A stretch of DNA of 64,000 bases from the NCBI GenBank assembly GCA_023381615.1, contig JAMCQL010000072.1:1-64000 (forward strand), given 5' to 3'. A model generated the notes under the pieces. It searched no databases. It was not told the DNA's origin and saw only the letters and a program-made list of their open reading frames with translations. This document shows positions 25,237-36,000 of the stretch, in pieces. Origin of the DNA: Bacteroidota bacterium (GTDB lineage: Bacteria > Bacteroidota > Ignavibacteria > Kryptoniales > JAKASW01). The position numbers were made by a program, and so were the translations under genes. Each line of letters opens with the position of its first letter. Within the stretch, counting starts at the first letter, position 1.

Positions 25237-26562
25237 TCATGCTTTGCCCAAAAATCTCTCGGATAAAATATTCTCAAGCCGGCTGCGCACCTCATCGATC
25301 TTAATCCCTTTCAGGACATCCTTTGCGAATGCGTAAATCAAAATCGACTTCGCCTGCTCTTCGCCGATCCCGCGCGACCTCAAATAGAACATAGATTCTT
25401 TGCTGAGCTGTCCGACCGTCGCTCCGTGAGAACACTTCACATCGTCGGCAAAAATTTCGAGCTGCGGCTTCGTGTCAACCTTCGCTTCGTCAGAAAGTAT
25501 GATGTTCCTGTTTTCCTGATATGAATTTGTCTGCTGTGCGCCTTTCCGCACCATTATTTTGCCGTTGAAAACGCCGCGGGACTTGCCGTCCAAAATACCT
25601 TTGTAATGTTCCTGGCTCGTACAGCGCGGCGAAGCATGATCGATGAGCGAGTGCGTGTCGGAAAGCTGATTGCCCGACAGCAGGTACAAACCTGCGAGCG
25701 TCGCGTCGCCGCCTTCACCTCTCAATGTGACGTTCAGGTTGTGCCGGTAAATGTTTGCGCCGAGTGAAACTGCGTGCGACTCGTAGCTGCTGTTCGAATC
25801 GAGAGAAACTTCGGTTGTGGCGACATGGTAAGCGTCGAGATTTTCCGATTGAACCTTGGTAGCGTCAACGACGGAACTTTCTCCCGCGTGGATCTCCGTC
25901 ACTGAGTTTGTGAAATAAACTCCAGCGTCAACGCTCTCGTAATGCTCGATGATTTTAACTTGCGAGTTCTTTCCGGAGATTATCAGATTCCTCGGCTGTG
26001 AAATGAATTTTTCACTTCCGTGCGAGATGAAAAGGATGTGAACAGGATCTTCGATGACGATGTTGTCGGGAATGTAAATATAAGCGCCGTCGATAGTGAA
26101 TGCGGTGTTGAGCGCGGTAAATACGTTGTCGTTGAATGTCGCGTACTTTGAAATATTGTCGTTTACAGTTCCATCGTTGCTCTTTAGCGCTTCGGCAAGG
26201 CTCCCGATGATAACGCCCTTCGGAAGAGGAAGAAGCGTTGAAAGTTCAGCCGAATAAAAGCCGTTCACAAATACAACTAAGTGGCTTCGCATTCCGCCGA
26301 ATAGGAATCTTGATATCCCTTTCTTATCCGGGAGGAGTGTCGATTTCTTATTTGCGTAAGTGAACGTGTGCTTGAGTATCGGACTGATGTCGGTAAACCG
26401 CCAGTCTTCCTGATGCAGGTTGGGGAAGTCAAGCTCGGCGAATTTGTCTATCGCCTCCTTCCGAAGTCTGTGAAAAGGCGTTGACTTCTCCCCATTAAGA
26501 TGATTCTCAAAATCTTTGAAGAGTGACAAGTACCAGTTTTTTATTTCAGAAGTCTCACTCAT
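25237..26562 (-). CDS. sufD: Fe-S cluster assembly protein SufD
   Basis: The 441-residue protein has the SufBD beta-helix core (FNGKIMVRKGAQQTNSYQEN, EIFADDVKCSHGATVGQL) and the end LSKESMFYLRSRGIGEEQA. It pairs with SufB and SufC in the scaffold complex that builds Fe-S clusters. It follows sufC after a 75-nt low-complexity gap and precedes the DUF59 gene. The order matches standard SUF operons. Confidence 0.95.
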   Translation of the reverse strand: MSETSEIKNWYLSLFKDFENHLNGEKSTPFHRLRKEAIDKFAELDFPNLHQEDWRFTDISPILKHTFTYANKKSTLLPDKKGISRFLFGGMRSHLVVFVNGFYSAELSTLLPLPKGVIIGSLAEALKSNDGTVNDNISKYATFNDNVFTALNTAFTIDGAYIYIPDNIVIEDPVHILFISHGSEKFISQPRNLIISGKNSQVKIIEHYESVDAGVYFTNSVTEIHAGESSVVDATKVQSENLDAYHVATTEVSLDSNSSYESHAVSLGANIYRHNLNVTLRGEGGDATLAGLYLLSGNQLSDTHSLIDHASPRCTSQEHYKGILDGKSRGVFNGKIMVRKGAQQTNSYQENRNIILSDEAKVDTKPQLEIFADDVKCSHGATVGQLSKESMFYLRSRGIGEEQAKSILIYAFAKDVLKGIKIDEVRSRLENILSERFLGKA

Positions 26563-26637
26563 TAACCTTCCTGTCTTCTGTCTCCTGTCTCCCGTTTCCC
26601 TTCAATTCATAATTCCAATATTCCGACATTCCACTCT

Positions 26638-27402
26638 TCATACCGCAGATACCGTCTCATCCTTCTCTTTGACCCAGTCGTAACCTTTTTCTTCGAGTTC
26701 AAGCGCGAGGTCCTTCCCGCCGGATTTCACGATCCTTCCGTTATAGAGAACGTGCACGAAATCGGGGACAATATAGTTGAGCAGGCGCTGGTAATGGGTT
26801 ACGAGAATGATCGCGTTGTCTTTCGACCGGAGTTTGTCGACTCCGTTCGCAACGATCCGCAATGCGTCGATGTCAAGCCCGGAGTCGGTCTCGTCGAGTA
26901 TGGCGAGCTTCGGTTCAAGCACCGCCATCTGCAAAATTTCGTTCCGCTTCTTTTCTCCGCCGGAGAATCCTTCGTTGACAGATCGACTCAAAAGCGTGTC
27001 GTTCATTTCGACCAACTGCATTTTCTTCTTGAGCATCGAGAGGAATTGTCCCGCGCTGATTTCCGGCTGGCCTTTGTATTTGCGGGCTTCGTTCATTGCG
27101 GTACGGAGAAACGTCGTATTGTTCACGCCGGGAAGTTCAACCGGATATTGAAACGCAAGGAATACTCCTTCACGCGCTCTTATTTCCGGCGCCATCGCCA
27201 GTAGGTCTTTTCCTTCGTAGATCGCTTCGCCTTTTGTGACGTGATATTCGGGACGGCCGGCGAGGACATTGGCAAGCGTGCTTTTGCCGGAGCCGTTTGG
27301 TCCCATGATGGCATGTACTTCACCCGCGTTTACTTTCAGGTCGATACCTTTTAGAATTTCTTTTTCTTCAACAGAGGCATAGAGATTTCTGATTTCTAAC
27401 AT
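26638..27402 (-). CDS. sufC: Fe-S cluster assembly ATPase SufC
   Basis: The 254-residue ABC-type ATPase has Walker A GPNGSGKSTLAN, the SufC-specific signature EGFSGGEKKRNEILQM and Walker B LAILDETDSGLDID. It binds SufB and SufD and powers scaffold rearrangement in cluster assembly. It sits between sufB and sufD. The 145-nt gap to sufB is filled with ATTCCA-type low-complexity sequence. Confidence 0.97.
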   Translation of the reverse strand: MLEIRNLYASVEEKEILKGIDLKVNAGEVHAIMGPNGSGKSTLANVLAGRPEYHVTKGEAIYEGKDLLAMAPEIRAREGVFLAFQYPVELPGVNNTTFLRTAMNEARKYKGQPEISAGQFLSMLKKKMQLVEMNDTLLSRSVNEGFSGGEKKRNEILQMAVLEPKLAILDETDSGLDIDALRIVANGVDKLRSKDNAIILVTHYQRLLNYIVPDFVHVLYNGRIVKSGGKDLALELEEKGYDWVKEKDETVSAV

Positions 27403-27547
27403 TCAATCACCGACCTTTCTATTATCGAGGTTGTGATCCCATTATTTTGCTGTTCCACCCTTTTGAGCAGAGTGCAAAGGGCATAGGGTATAGAGCAAAG
27501 CGTTGCGATTCCATTATTCCAACAATCCATTACTCCAATAATCCTTC

Positions 27548-28993
27548 TTACCCGACGCTTCCTTCTAAGCTCATGCTCAAAAGTCGAGTCGCTTCTACCG
27601 CAAATTCCATCGGAAGCTGCTTGAAAACTTCCTTGCAGTATCCATTGACGATGAGTCTGACTGCGTCTTCGGTGGAGATGCCTCTTTGGTTCAGATAGAA
27701 AATCTGATCGGCGCCGATCTTGGAGGTCGTCGCTTCATGCTCGACCTGTGCAGTCGGGTTGTTCATCTCAAGGTAAGGGAAGGTATGAGCGCCGCACTTG
27801 TCGCCGATGAGAAGCGAGTCGCACTGAGAATAATTTCTTGCGTTCTCCGCTTTCTTCGTGATCCTCACAGATCCTCGGTAACTATTGTTGCTCCTTCCCG
27901 CAGAAATTCCTTTTGAGATTATCGTGCTTCTTGTGTTCTTCCCGATATGGATCATCTTCGTGCCGGTGTCGGCTTGCTGCATATTGTTCGTCATTGCAAC
28001 GGAGTAAAATTCTCCGACGGAATTGTCGCCCTGAAGAATGCAGCTCGGATATTTCCACGTGATTGCCGAGCCCGTTTCCACCTGTGTCCAGGAAATTTTT
28101 GAGTTGACTCCTCTGCAAGCTCCGCGTTTCGTAACGAAGTTGTAAATTCCGCCTTTGCCGTCCTTGTCACCGGGATACCAGTTCTGGACTGTCGAATATT
28201 TTATCTCAGCATTGTCGAGTGCGACAAGTTCGACGACAGCCGCGTGTAACTGGTTTGTGTCTCTGATTGGCGCGGTGCATCCCTCGAGATAACTGACGTA
28301 GCTTCCTTCCTCCGCGACGATGAGGGTTCGCTCGAACTGTCCGGTCTCCGAAGCGTTGATGCGGAAGTAAGTTGAAAGCTCCATCGGACATCGGACTCCT
28401 TTCGGAACATAAGCGAAAGAGCCGTCGCTGAATACTGCGGAGTTCAATGACGCAAAGAAATTGTCGGTGTAGGGGACAACGGTCCCTAAATATTTCTTCA
28501 CGAGATCAGAATGATTCTGAAGTGCCTCAGACATCGAGCAAAAAATAATCCCGAGTTCGCTCAGCTTCTCTTTGAATGTCGTTGCGACAGAGACGCTGTC
28601 GAACACTGCGTCCACCGCAACGCCCGCAAGTCTTTTCTGTTCTTCGAGCGGTATTCCCAATTTTGCAAACGCCTTCACGAGATCCGGGTCGGCTTCTTCT
28701 ATGCTGTTGAGTTTCGGTTTCTTCTTCGGAGCCGCGTAGTAAATAATATCCTGATAATCTATCGGACCATATTTGACATTTGACCAATGCGGTTCCTTCA
28801 TCGTAAGCCAGTGGCGGTATGCTTTCAATCGCCATTCGAGCATCCATTCCGGTTCGTTCTTCTTTTGGGAAATAAGTCTGATCACATCTTCGTTCAACCC
28901 TTTGGGAATTTTTTCGGTTTCAACGTCGGAGACAAAGCCGTACTTGTATTCCGCGTTCGCTAATTTTTCAACGGTCAAATCAGAATTGCTCAT
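27548..28993 (-). CDS. sufB: Fe-S cluster assembly protein SufB
   Basis: The 481-residue protein is full length and shows [55 protein letters not shown] and the conserved [20 protein letters not shown]. SufB is the scaffold subunit on which the nascent cluster forms. It leads the leftward operon sufB-sufC-sufD-DUF59-Rrf2. No cysteine desulfurase or SufU is in the window. Confidence 0.97.
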   Translation of the reverse strand: MSNSDLTVEKLANAEYKYGFVSDVETEKIPKGLNEDVIRLISQKKNEPEWMLEWRLKAYRHWLTMKEPHWSNVKYGPIDYQDIIYYAAPKKKPKLNSIEEADPDLVKAFAKLGIPLEEQKRLAGVAVDAVFDSVSVATTFKEKLSELGIIFCSMSEALQNHSDLVKKYLGTVVPYTDNFFASLNSAVFSDGSFAYVPKGVRCPMELSTYFRINASETGQFERTLIVAEEGSYVSYLEGCTAPIRDTNQLHAAVVELVALDNAEIKYSTVQNWYPGDKDGKGGIYNFVTKRGACRGVNSKISWTQVETGSAITWKYPSCILQGDNSVGEFYSVAMTNNMQQADTGTKMIHIGKNTRSTIISKGISAGRSNNSYRGSVRITKKAENARNYSQCDSLLIGDKCGAHTFPYLEMNNPTAQVEHEATTSKIGADQIFYLNQRGISTEDAVRLIVNGYCKEVFKQLPMEFAVEATRLLSMSLEGSVG

Positions 28994-29283
28994 CTCAAAC
29001 TCCTAAAACCTCTTGTTTTGAAACTCTTCTTTCCTATTCATTACAACATCAGTTTAGCTAATCTGGATTTTAAAGTCAAGATTGGAATTTGAGAGGCGAA
29101 GAATGGCCAAAATCGACTATTTTGAGCCGCTTTGCCTTGAATTTCTCCGAGAAAAGTTTCTTGAGGGGAACTATTTGAGAACTGGCAATCAAAACCCGCG
29201 AGAGTGGGGACAAAATTCTCCCAAGAACTTTTCGCGCATTGGCTTTAACTTTGTCGAAACAAAACATCAAAAGGAGCGTGGCT
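28994..29283. promoter_or_regulatory. Divergent promoter region of sufB and the S9 peptidase
   Basis: This 290-base divergent region must hold both promoters. It is AT-rich near 29021-29080. I saw no confident Rrf2 operator or riboswitch. Confidence 0.4.
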
Positions 29284-31344
29284 ATGTTTAGGAAATTCAT
29301 TCCAATAATTCTTGCACTTTTATTGATTCCAGCTTTTGTATTTGCACAGAAGCATCCCCTGACTGTCGAAGATATGTGGAAGGTCGGAAGAGTCTCCGAC
29401 CCGCAGGTCTCGCCCGACGGAAAGACTGTTGCGTACGTGATTACAAATTACAGTATGGAAGAAAACAAAGGGACGAGCGCTATCTATCTCGTCTCCATTG
29501 ACGGGAAAGACGTTAGAGAATTCAATACCGGACTCAAGTCGAGCAGCGATCCGGTTTGGTCGCCTGACGGAAAAGAGATCGCATTCGTTGGTGATGACGG
29601 AGTTGGAACGCCGCAAGTTTATGTCGAGGATGCAAACAGCGGAACACCGAAGAAGATCACAAGCATTGCGCTCGGAGCAAGCGGACTTCTCTGGTCGCCG
29701 GATGGACAGCATATCGCATTTGTGTCGGATGTTTTCCCTGAGTGTACCTCCGATTCCTGCAATGCCGCACGCGAGAATCAGCTTGAGAACGGGAAAGTCA
29801 AAGCGAAGTTATTCACGAGTCTTCCGTACAGAGTCTGGAATGTCTGGAAAGACGGAAAAAGAAGTCATTTGTTTGTTGTCGGCGCGAACGGAGGAACGCC
29901 TGTCGATCTGACTCCAGGCGATTACGACACACCTCCGATCGATCTCGGCGGAAGAATGGATTATGCATTCTCGCCGGACAGCAAGGAAGTCTGCTACGTT
30001 AAGAACACCGACAAGATGGTCGCTGTGAGCACGAACAACGATTTGTTCACCGTGAGCATAAACGGCGGCGAAGCGAAACGGATTACCACTAACAAGTCGA
30101 ACGATAATCAGCCTTTGTATTCTCCCGACGGACGCTACATTGCTTATCGTGCTCAGATGATTCCCGGTTTCGAGTCCGACCGATCCAGGTTGATGCTCTA
30201 CGATAGAGAAGTAGAAGATTCCGTTCGCGGAAAAGGGACAATCATAAACCTGACTGAAAAATATGACCGTTCCGTAGATGAAGTCGTTTGGTCGCCAGAC
30301 AGTAAGAAACTTTATTTCAATGCAGACGACGAAGGCTATCATAATATTTTCGAAGTGGATGCAGCAACAGGTAAAGTTGAGAGGCTGACCGAACATTCCA
30401 CCAACGAAGATCTGACGATCACTCCGGACGGGAAGTATTTAGTCTTTCTGCGGCAGTCGGTAACGCATCCTAATGATGTCTATAAGATGAATATTGAGAC
30501 GCGCGAAGTCACCCAGCTCACGCACACGAACGATGCGCTTCTTGCGCAGCTCGACATGAATCCGTGGGAATCGTTCTGGTTCAAAGGAGCAGGCGGAACA
30601 AAGGTCGAGGGTTTCATCGTCAAGCCGCCGAATTTCGATCCCCACAAAAAATATCCGATGGTATATCTCGTTCACGGCGGTCCGCAAGGGCAGTGGATGG
30701 ACGAATTTCATTATAGATGGAACGCAGAACTCTTTGCGTCGCCGGGTTACGTCGCAGTGATGGTTAACCCGCGCGGCTCGACAGGCTACGGACAGAAGTT
30801 CACAGACGAGATCAGCGGCGACTGGGGCGGAAAAGTGTTCGTCGACTTGATGAACGGCGTCGAATACGTTACAGAGCATTATCCGTACATCGACAAAAAT
30901 AGAATTGCCGCTGCTGGAGCTTCTTACGGCGGCTACATGATGGATTGGATGGAAGGACACAATGACAAAGGAATCTTCAAGTGTCTCGTAAGCCACGACG
31001 GACTCTATGACGCAGTGAGTGCTTTTGGCTCGACGGAAGAACTCTGGTTCCCGATCTGGGAATTCAAGGGAACTCCTTGGTCGAATCCGGCGCTTTACCA
31101 CAAGTGGTCGCCAAGCACTTATGTGAAAGACTTCAAGACACCAATGCTCGTTATACACAGCCAAAATGATTTTCGACTCGATGTGAGTCAGGGATTTCAA
31201 TTGTTCACGGCGCTTCAGATGCGCGGCGTCCCGTCCGAGATGCTGTATTTCCCGAACGAATTCCACTTTGTCGTGAAGCCGCAGGACTCGCGCCTGTGGT
31301 GGAACACAGTGCTCGGTTGGATCGGAAAGTATATAGGCAATTAA
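29284..31344 (+). CDS. Secreted S9-family peptidase (acylaminoacyl-peptidase-like)
   Basis: The 686-residue protein has a signal peptide (MFRKFIPIILALLLIPAFVFA). The N-terminal WD40-like PD40 repeats recur as VSPDGKTVAYV, WSPDGKEIAFV and YSPDGRYIAYR. The C-terminal prolyl-oligopeptidase domain has AAAGASYGGYMMDW (Ser nucleophile), LVIHSQNDFRL (Asp) and PNEFHFV (His). It should cleave short peptides in the periplasm or outside the cell. ATG 29284 follows AAAAGGAGCG. The gene is monocistronic. Confidence 0.93.
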   Translation: MFRKFIPIILALLLIPAFVFAQKHPLTVEDMWKVGRVSDPQVSPDGKTVAYVITNYSMEENKGTSAIYLVSIDGKDVREFNTGLKSSSDPVWSPDGKEIAFVGDDGVGTPQVYVEDANSGTPKKITSIALGASGLLWSPDGQHIAFVSDVFPECTSDSCNAARENQLENGKVKAKLFTSLPYRVWNVWKDGKRSHLFVVGANGGTPVDLTPGDYDTPPIDLGGRMDYAFSPDSKEVCYVKNTDKMVAVSTNNDLFTVSINGGEAKRITTNKSNDNQPLYSPDGRYIAYRAQMIPGFESDRSRLMLYDREVEDSVRGKGTIINLTEKYDRSVDEVVWSPDSKKLYFNADDEGYHNIFEVDAATGKVERLTEHSTNEDLTITPDGKYLVFLRQSVTHPNDVYKMNIETREVTQLTHTNDALLAQLDMNPWESFWFKGAGGTKVEGFIVKPPNFDPHKKYPMVYLVHGGPQGQWMDEFHYRWNAELFASPGYVAVMVNPRGSTGYGQKFTDEISGDWGGKVFVDLMNGVEYVTEHYPYIDKNRIAAAGASYGGYMMDWMEGHNDKGIFKCLVSHDGLYDAVSAFGSTEELWFPIWEFKGTPWSNPALYHKWSPSTYVKDFKTPMLVIHSQNDFRLDVSQGFQLFTALQMRGVPSEMLYFPNEFHFVVKPQDSRLWWNTVLGWIGKYIGN

Positions 31345-31378
31345 TCTCATTTCTCGTTTAAATATCGGAATAACGTTT

Positions 31379-31406
31379 GGAGGCGACATTGCGCCAAATC
31401 GCCTCC
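31379..31406 (+). terminator. Possible terminator after the S9 peptidase gene
   Basis: A 7-bp GC-rich stem (GGAGGCG with CGCCTCC, 14-nt loop) lies 35 nt after the stop and is followed by GGGCATTTCTATTT. The T tract is imperfect. Confidence 0.4.
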
Positions 31407-31417
31407 GGGCATTTCTA

Positions 31418-31603
31418 TTTCACGCAAAGGTCGCGAAGTCCAGTAGCCGTCCTCGGTGGGATAAATATCTCCGGCGCAAAGCGCGCAAAGATAAGAGTTG
31501 AGCTTTTTGCTTTGCGTACTTTCCGCGATTTGAGGCTCCGTAATATTATTGTCGGAACGATCCTTCGGAAAGGAGTGTTCCTCTTTGCGTTCTTGGCGTG
31601 AAA
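31418..31603. repeat. Long imperfect palindrome (CGCAAAG-type)
   Basis: Outer arms TTTCACGCAAAG (31418-31429) and CTTGGCGTGAAA (31592-31603) pair with small mismatches. CGCAAAG and CTTTGCG words recur in opposite orientation inside. No gene is seen in 31345-31775. The design (iterated short words, inverted as a whole) matches the elements at 15153 and 36590. Confidence 0.75.
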
Positions 31604-31775
31604 AGACTATTAAGAGTTATGCCGATCTACTCGCATGACTCCCCTGTGGAAGAATCTACTAGTAACATTTTGTTTTATCGTTCCGCGGAGAGAAATTTAG
31701 ATACGATCAGGATTGGGTGCATGTTTGTTATATTAAAACATAAGATCAGCTGTTAATAAAGTCGGAATCTCAGAG

Positions 31776-32264
31776 ATGTTTTTGCTCGATCAAAACATAG
31801 ATGCAGCGAAAGTCATACAGCTTATGCTGTCGCCGGCGGTTATGATCAGCGCATGCGGGCTTTTGCTCCTTGGTGCGAATAATAAGTACTCGAGCGTGGT
31901 AAATCGAATACGGCTCATCAACGATGAGAAGCGCCGTCTCGTTTCGAAGGCCATCGATCGCGACTTCACGCCTGAGGAAAACCTGCGTTTGGAAAGCACC
32001 GCGAGACAGTTGAGTCACCTCAATTCGCGTGCGAAGCTCGTTCGCAATTCTGTCATGAGTTACACGATTGCCGCGGCACTCTTTGTGGTTAGTTCGCTGC
32101 TCATAGGGCTGGCGTCATTCCAAGGGTTCGTTGGAATTAACTATCTTTCCACGGCGGCATTCCTCGCTGGAATGCTCATGGTGTTCGCCGGTGTAATTTT
32201 TGGCGTGCTCGAATCAAAGAAAGGTTACGATATAGTGCGACTTGAAATAACCGCGGAAGAATAG
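31776..32264 (+). CDS. DUF2721 membrane protein
   Basis: The 162-residue protein has three predicted membrane segments: VIQLMLSPAVMISACGLLLL, then a pair near residues 90-112 and 120-145. A central amphipathic stretch, VNRIRLINDEKRRLV, is characteristic of DUF2721. The function of the family is unknown. It lies 47 nt upstream of the exonuclease gene on the same strand; the 3' region has a CTTTAG...CTTTTTTTAAT-like run. Confidence 0.85.
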   Translation: MFLLDQNIDAAKVIQLMLSPAVMISACGLLLLGANNKYSSVVNRIRLINDEKRRLVSKAIDRDFTPEENLRLESTARQLSHLNSRAKLVRNSVMSYTIAAALFVVSSLLIGLASFQGFVGINYLSTAAFLAGMLMVFAGVIFGVLESKKGYDIVRLEITAEE

Positions 32265-32311
32265 CTTTAGAAAGCGGTCTTTTTTTAATTTACAAAAGTT
32301 AGGAGGCTCCA

Positions 32312-33025
32312 ATGGCTGCGGTAGTATTTGACATCGAGACTTCGGGATTTCAGCCTGAAGTGTTTGACAAAGCGCAAGTCGACTACTTAATGAAGGGCGC
32401 CGAGAAGGAAGAAAGCGAGGAAAAACGTCAGCAGGCAAGGGACGAATTGATAAAGCAATTAAATCTCTGGCCGCTGACTGCGCAGATCGTCGCAATCGCT
32501 CTTCTGAATGTTGAGTCCGGAAACGGCATTGCGCTCTACTGCGCAGATGAAGAATCGGAAGTCGAAAAGAAAGACGGCGACAACACTTTTCTTTACATCA
32601 GCGGAGACGAGAGAAAAGTGCTTGAGAAATTCTGGGAGTACATCATAAAGTTTGACGATTTCATCACGTTTAACGGCAGGAGTTTCGATTGCCCGTTTGT
32701 CATGATGCGCTCGGCGATACTCGGCATCAGGCCGACTCGCGATCTCATGGCGGGAACAAGATACCAGATGGCGCATCACGTGGATTTGCTCGAAGAACTT
32801 ACTTATCATGGAGTTACACGCAAGTTCAATCTTGATTTCTACTGCAAAGCTTTCGGCATCGAAAGTCCGAAATCGCACGGCATTACAGGATACGACATCA
32901 ACGATTATTTCAGGGGCAAGCGGTACACTGAAATTGCCGAGTACTGCATGGGCGACGTCATCGCAACGGGGCAGCTTTACAAAAAGTGGAAAGAGTTCTT
33001 ATCCGGAATAAAATGGCAGAGCTGA
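32312..33025 (+). CDS. Predicted 3'-5' exonuclease (DEDD, RNase H-like)
   Basis: The 237-residue protein shows the DEDD pattern: VVFDIETSGF (Asp and Glu), FITFNGRSFDCPFVMMRS (Asp) and YCMGDVIATGQLYKKW (Asp). It should degrade DNA or RNA from 3' ends with two metal ions. A helical insert is rich in Glu and Lys (MKGAEKEESEEKRQQ). The stop overlaps the start of the AddA-like gene by 13 nt, so the exonuclease is coupled to a recombination nuclease, and a role in DNA repair is inferred. Confidence 0.88.
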   Translation: MAAVVFDIETSGFQPEVFDKAQVDYLMKGAEKEESEEKRQQARDELIKQLNLWPLTAQIVAIALLNVESGNGIALYCADEESEVEKKDGDNTFLYISGDERKVLEKFWEYIIKFDDFITFNGRSFDCPFVMMRSAILGIRPTRDLMAGTRYQMAHHVDLLEELTYHGVTRKFNLDFYCKAFGIESPKSHGITGYDINDYFRGKRYTEIAEYCMGDVIATGQLYKKWKEFLSGIKWQS

Positions 33026-36000
33026 CAGATCAACAAAAGAAAGCTCTTGAGTTAGACAAGCACATTTCTGTAGCTGCGAATGCGGGTTCGGGTAAGACTC
33101 GCGTGCTCGTCGAGCGGTATGTTGAGGCAATCAAAAGCGGCGTCGATGTGGAACAAATTCTTTGTCTGACATTTACGGAAAAAGCCGCGCTGGAACTCCG
33201 GGAAAAAATAACGGAGCGGATCAAGCTAGAGCTTTCTGCGGCCGGGAAAAATAACAAGAATTCGAATCAATTCATCGCGCTCAAAGAAGCCAGGCGAAAG
33301 ATGCTCGAGGCAAACATCAGCACAATCCACGCATTCTGTTCGCAGGTGCTGAGGGAGTTTCCGATAGAGGCGGAGATAGACGCGAACTTCAAAGTCTTGG
33401 AAGATTTCGATGCGGCTTCTCTGAAGGAAGAAGCTTGCGATGAGGCGGTCAGAGAGTCGCTTGCGAGTGAACGAGGAAATCACGGCAAAGTTCACAACTT
33501 TCTCGTGGGAATCGGATATAAAAGAACGCTTGGCATTTTAAATGATTTGCTCGACAGCCGCGAGAAAATCGAGCACATTAAAGCCGCCGGCAAACAATTG
33601 CTGCTCGACGAAGAGGCGGTTCGGCGACATTGGACAAATTTGTCGAAAGCCGTACTTAAAGTTGCAAAGGAAAATGTCAGGTTGAAAAAAGGCGATCTTG
33701 CAGCTGAAGTAAAAACGGTGAGAGATATCCTCGATGAAAATGAAATTGAGCTTATCAATATTTTGGATGCATTGAAGATCCTCCTCGATAGGATACTCAC
33801 GGAAAAGGGTACTCCTCGCAAGAGGGAAGTGGCAATTGTCGACGGGAGCGCTTATTCGTGGGAAGATGCACTTGCAATACTTGAAACTGCTTTCAAGCCG
33901 CTCAAGGATTTTACCGGCTCCCGCATCGGCAATTCAAAAGAGTACTTAGGATTGCTAAAGACCCTTCTCAATCTATATGAAAGGAGCGCCGGCAATTACG
34001 CGCAGAAAAAGTATTCGATGGGTGCTCTCGACTTCGATGATCTGCAGATCCTCACGATGAAGCTCTTGCGAGAAAAAGAAACGGTGCGAAACGTTCTCAC
34101 TTCACGTTTCAGGCACATCATGGTCGATGAGTTTCAGGATACGAACTTCCTGCAATACGATATTTTCCTGAGTCTTCTGAATAATTTTGCAAGTGACGCA
34201 AAGCTTTTTGTCGTTGGCGATCCGAAGCAGTCGATTTACAGATTTCGTAACGCGCAGGTAGAGGTCTCGCAAAAAACAGAAGATGATTTGTCGAAGCGAC
34301 AAGATGGCACATCGCTGCCGCTGTTCGAAAGCTTCCGCATGAACGCCGATATCGCCGCGTTTGTAAACGAAGTGTTTGCAAAAGTTTTGACGAGCAGCGG
34401 CATTTTCGGAACTGTCGGGTTGTCTTTGATGAATCAGACCGAATATAAAGCGTTGAAGGCGCGGCGGCCGAGCGGGGAAGCGAATCCAATTGAGATCTAT
34501 ATTGCGGAAAACGATCAACACTCGGAATCGGGAGATGAAGTCGAAAGCAACAGCCAAGGAACACAACTGAGCGCAGGCGATCTTCAGGCGCAGTTTGCGG
34601 CTTCGCGAATCCGGCAGATGGTAGACTCTGGCGAGAAAGTGAAGGATGCCAAATCCGATGAACAACTGAGGTCCATCACTTACGGTGATATTGCGATACT
34701 TTTGAAGACCCGTTCGAAGCTTGTGCTGCTTGAAGAAGCGCTGAACGACCGCAATGTTCCGTACGTCGTTACTTCCGGAATTGGTTTTTATTCGGCGCAG
34801 GAAATCTTTGACCTTACAAATTACCTCACGTTTCTCCTCGACAACACTTCCGACATCGGTTTGCTCACCGTCCTTCGCTCGCCGCTTTTCGGAATTTCGG
34901 AGAACGAACTGTACAGGATTTCATTATCCGACGGAGAAACGCTGTTTGCCAGGCTTCTCGGTTTCTCCTCTTCCCCGAAAGCGACGGACGAAGTGAGGTA
35001 CACGGTTTCTGTCCTCGAAGAGGAAATCCAACTCGCACAACGGCTGACAATACCACAGCTGATAAACCGGATTCTCGAGAGAACGGGCTGGCTCGGTGCA
35101 TACCGGTTGTCGCCGACAGGGAGTCAACGCATAGCGAATCTCAGAAAACTTTTGAGTATCGCCCGTGAGTTTGAAGGACGCGGTTTCAATAATCTTTATG
35201 ATTTCGTCGAGCGACTAAAATATTTAAAGGACACCGCTCGCGAAGGGCAAGCGCCGGTCGAGGAAGCGGTTGATGCGGTAAAGATCATGACCGTACACGC
35301 CGCAAAGGGACTTGAATTTCCTGTGGTGGTCGTCCCTTTTTGCGACGCGAATGCCAGGAGAGGAAGAAGCTTGATCATAAACGATCAAGTTGGCATTCTG
35401 CCGTTCATATCAAATGAAGTTCCGCCGGAGTTTTCGCTCTACAAAAGATTCGAAGACATGAGTGAGCAGGCGGAAACCGCAAGACTTTTTTATGTCGCCT
35501 GCACGAGGGCGATGGATAAACTCATAATCACAACCGCGCCGAAAAAATCGGGCAGCACGACAAATATCAATTCATTCACAGATATATTGACAAAAACGTT
35601 TGATTTGTCCGCTCCGCCGGTTGCAGGACACTTTGGATTTTCTGGCGGAAAGGTATTGGTTCACGGTGCAGTTCCGCAGGTCGCAGAAAAAGCTGTTAAG
35701 ATAATTTCAAAGAATGTGAATGTCGGAGAAATATTTCTCGATTCGATACCGGCATACATCGATGGCGAAATATATTCGGCAACGCTGCTGCAAACATTTA
35801 AGCTTTGTCCGACGAAATATTTTCTGCGGTACCGCCTGGGAATGCCCACGCCGGAATCGAATATGAGGATCGAGGAGTATGCCGAATACAACGATGCGAT
35901 TCTTTCAACTGTCAGGGGCGAATTAATACATTCGACCTTACAGCAAGTTCTTTCAGTTGGTAAGACGGACGAAAGCGCGATAAGAGATGCGGCGGAGCGA

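Noticed and set aside
28994-29283. Riboswitch or tRNA in the suf divergent region
   Set aside because: No cloverleaf, conserved riboswitch core or convincing hairpin was found.
30439-31389. Leftward 316-codon frame opposite the S9 peptidase
   Set aside because: It is antisense to an unmistakable peptidase and has no independent support.
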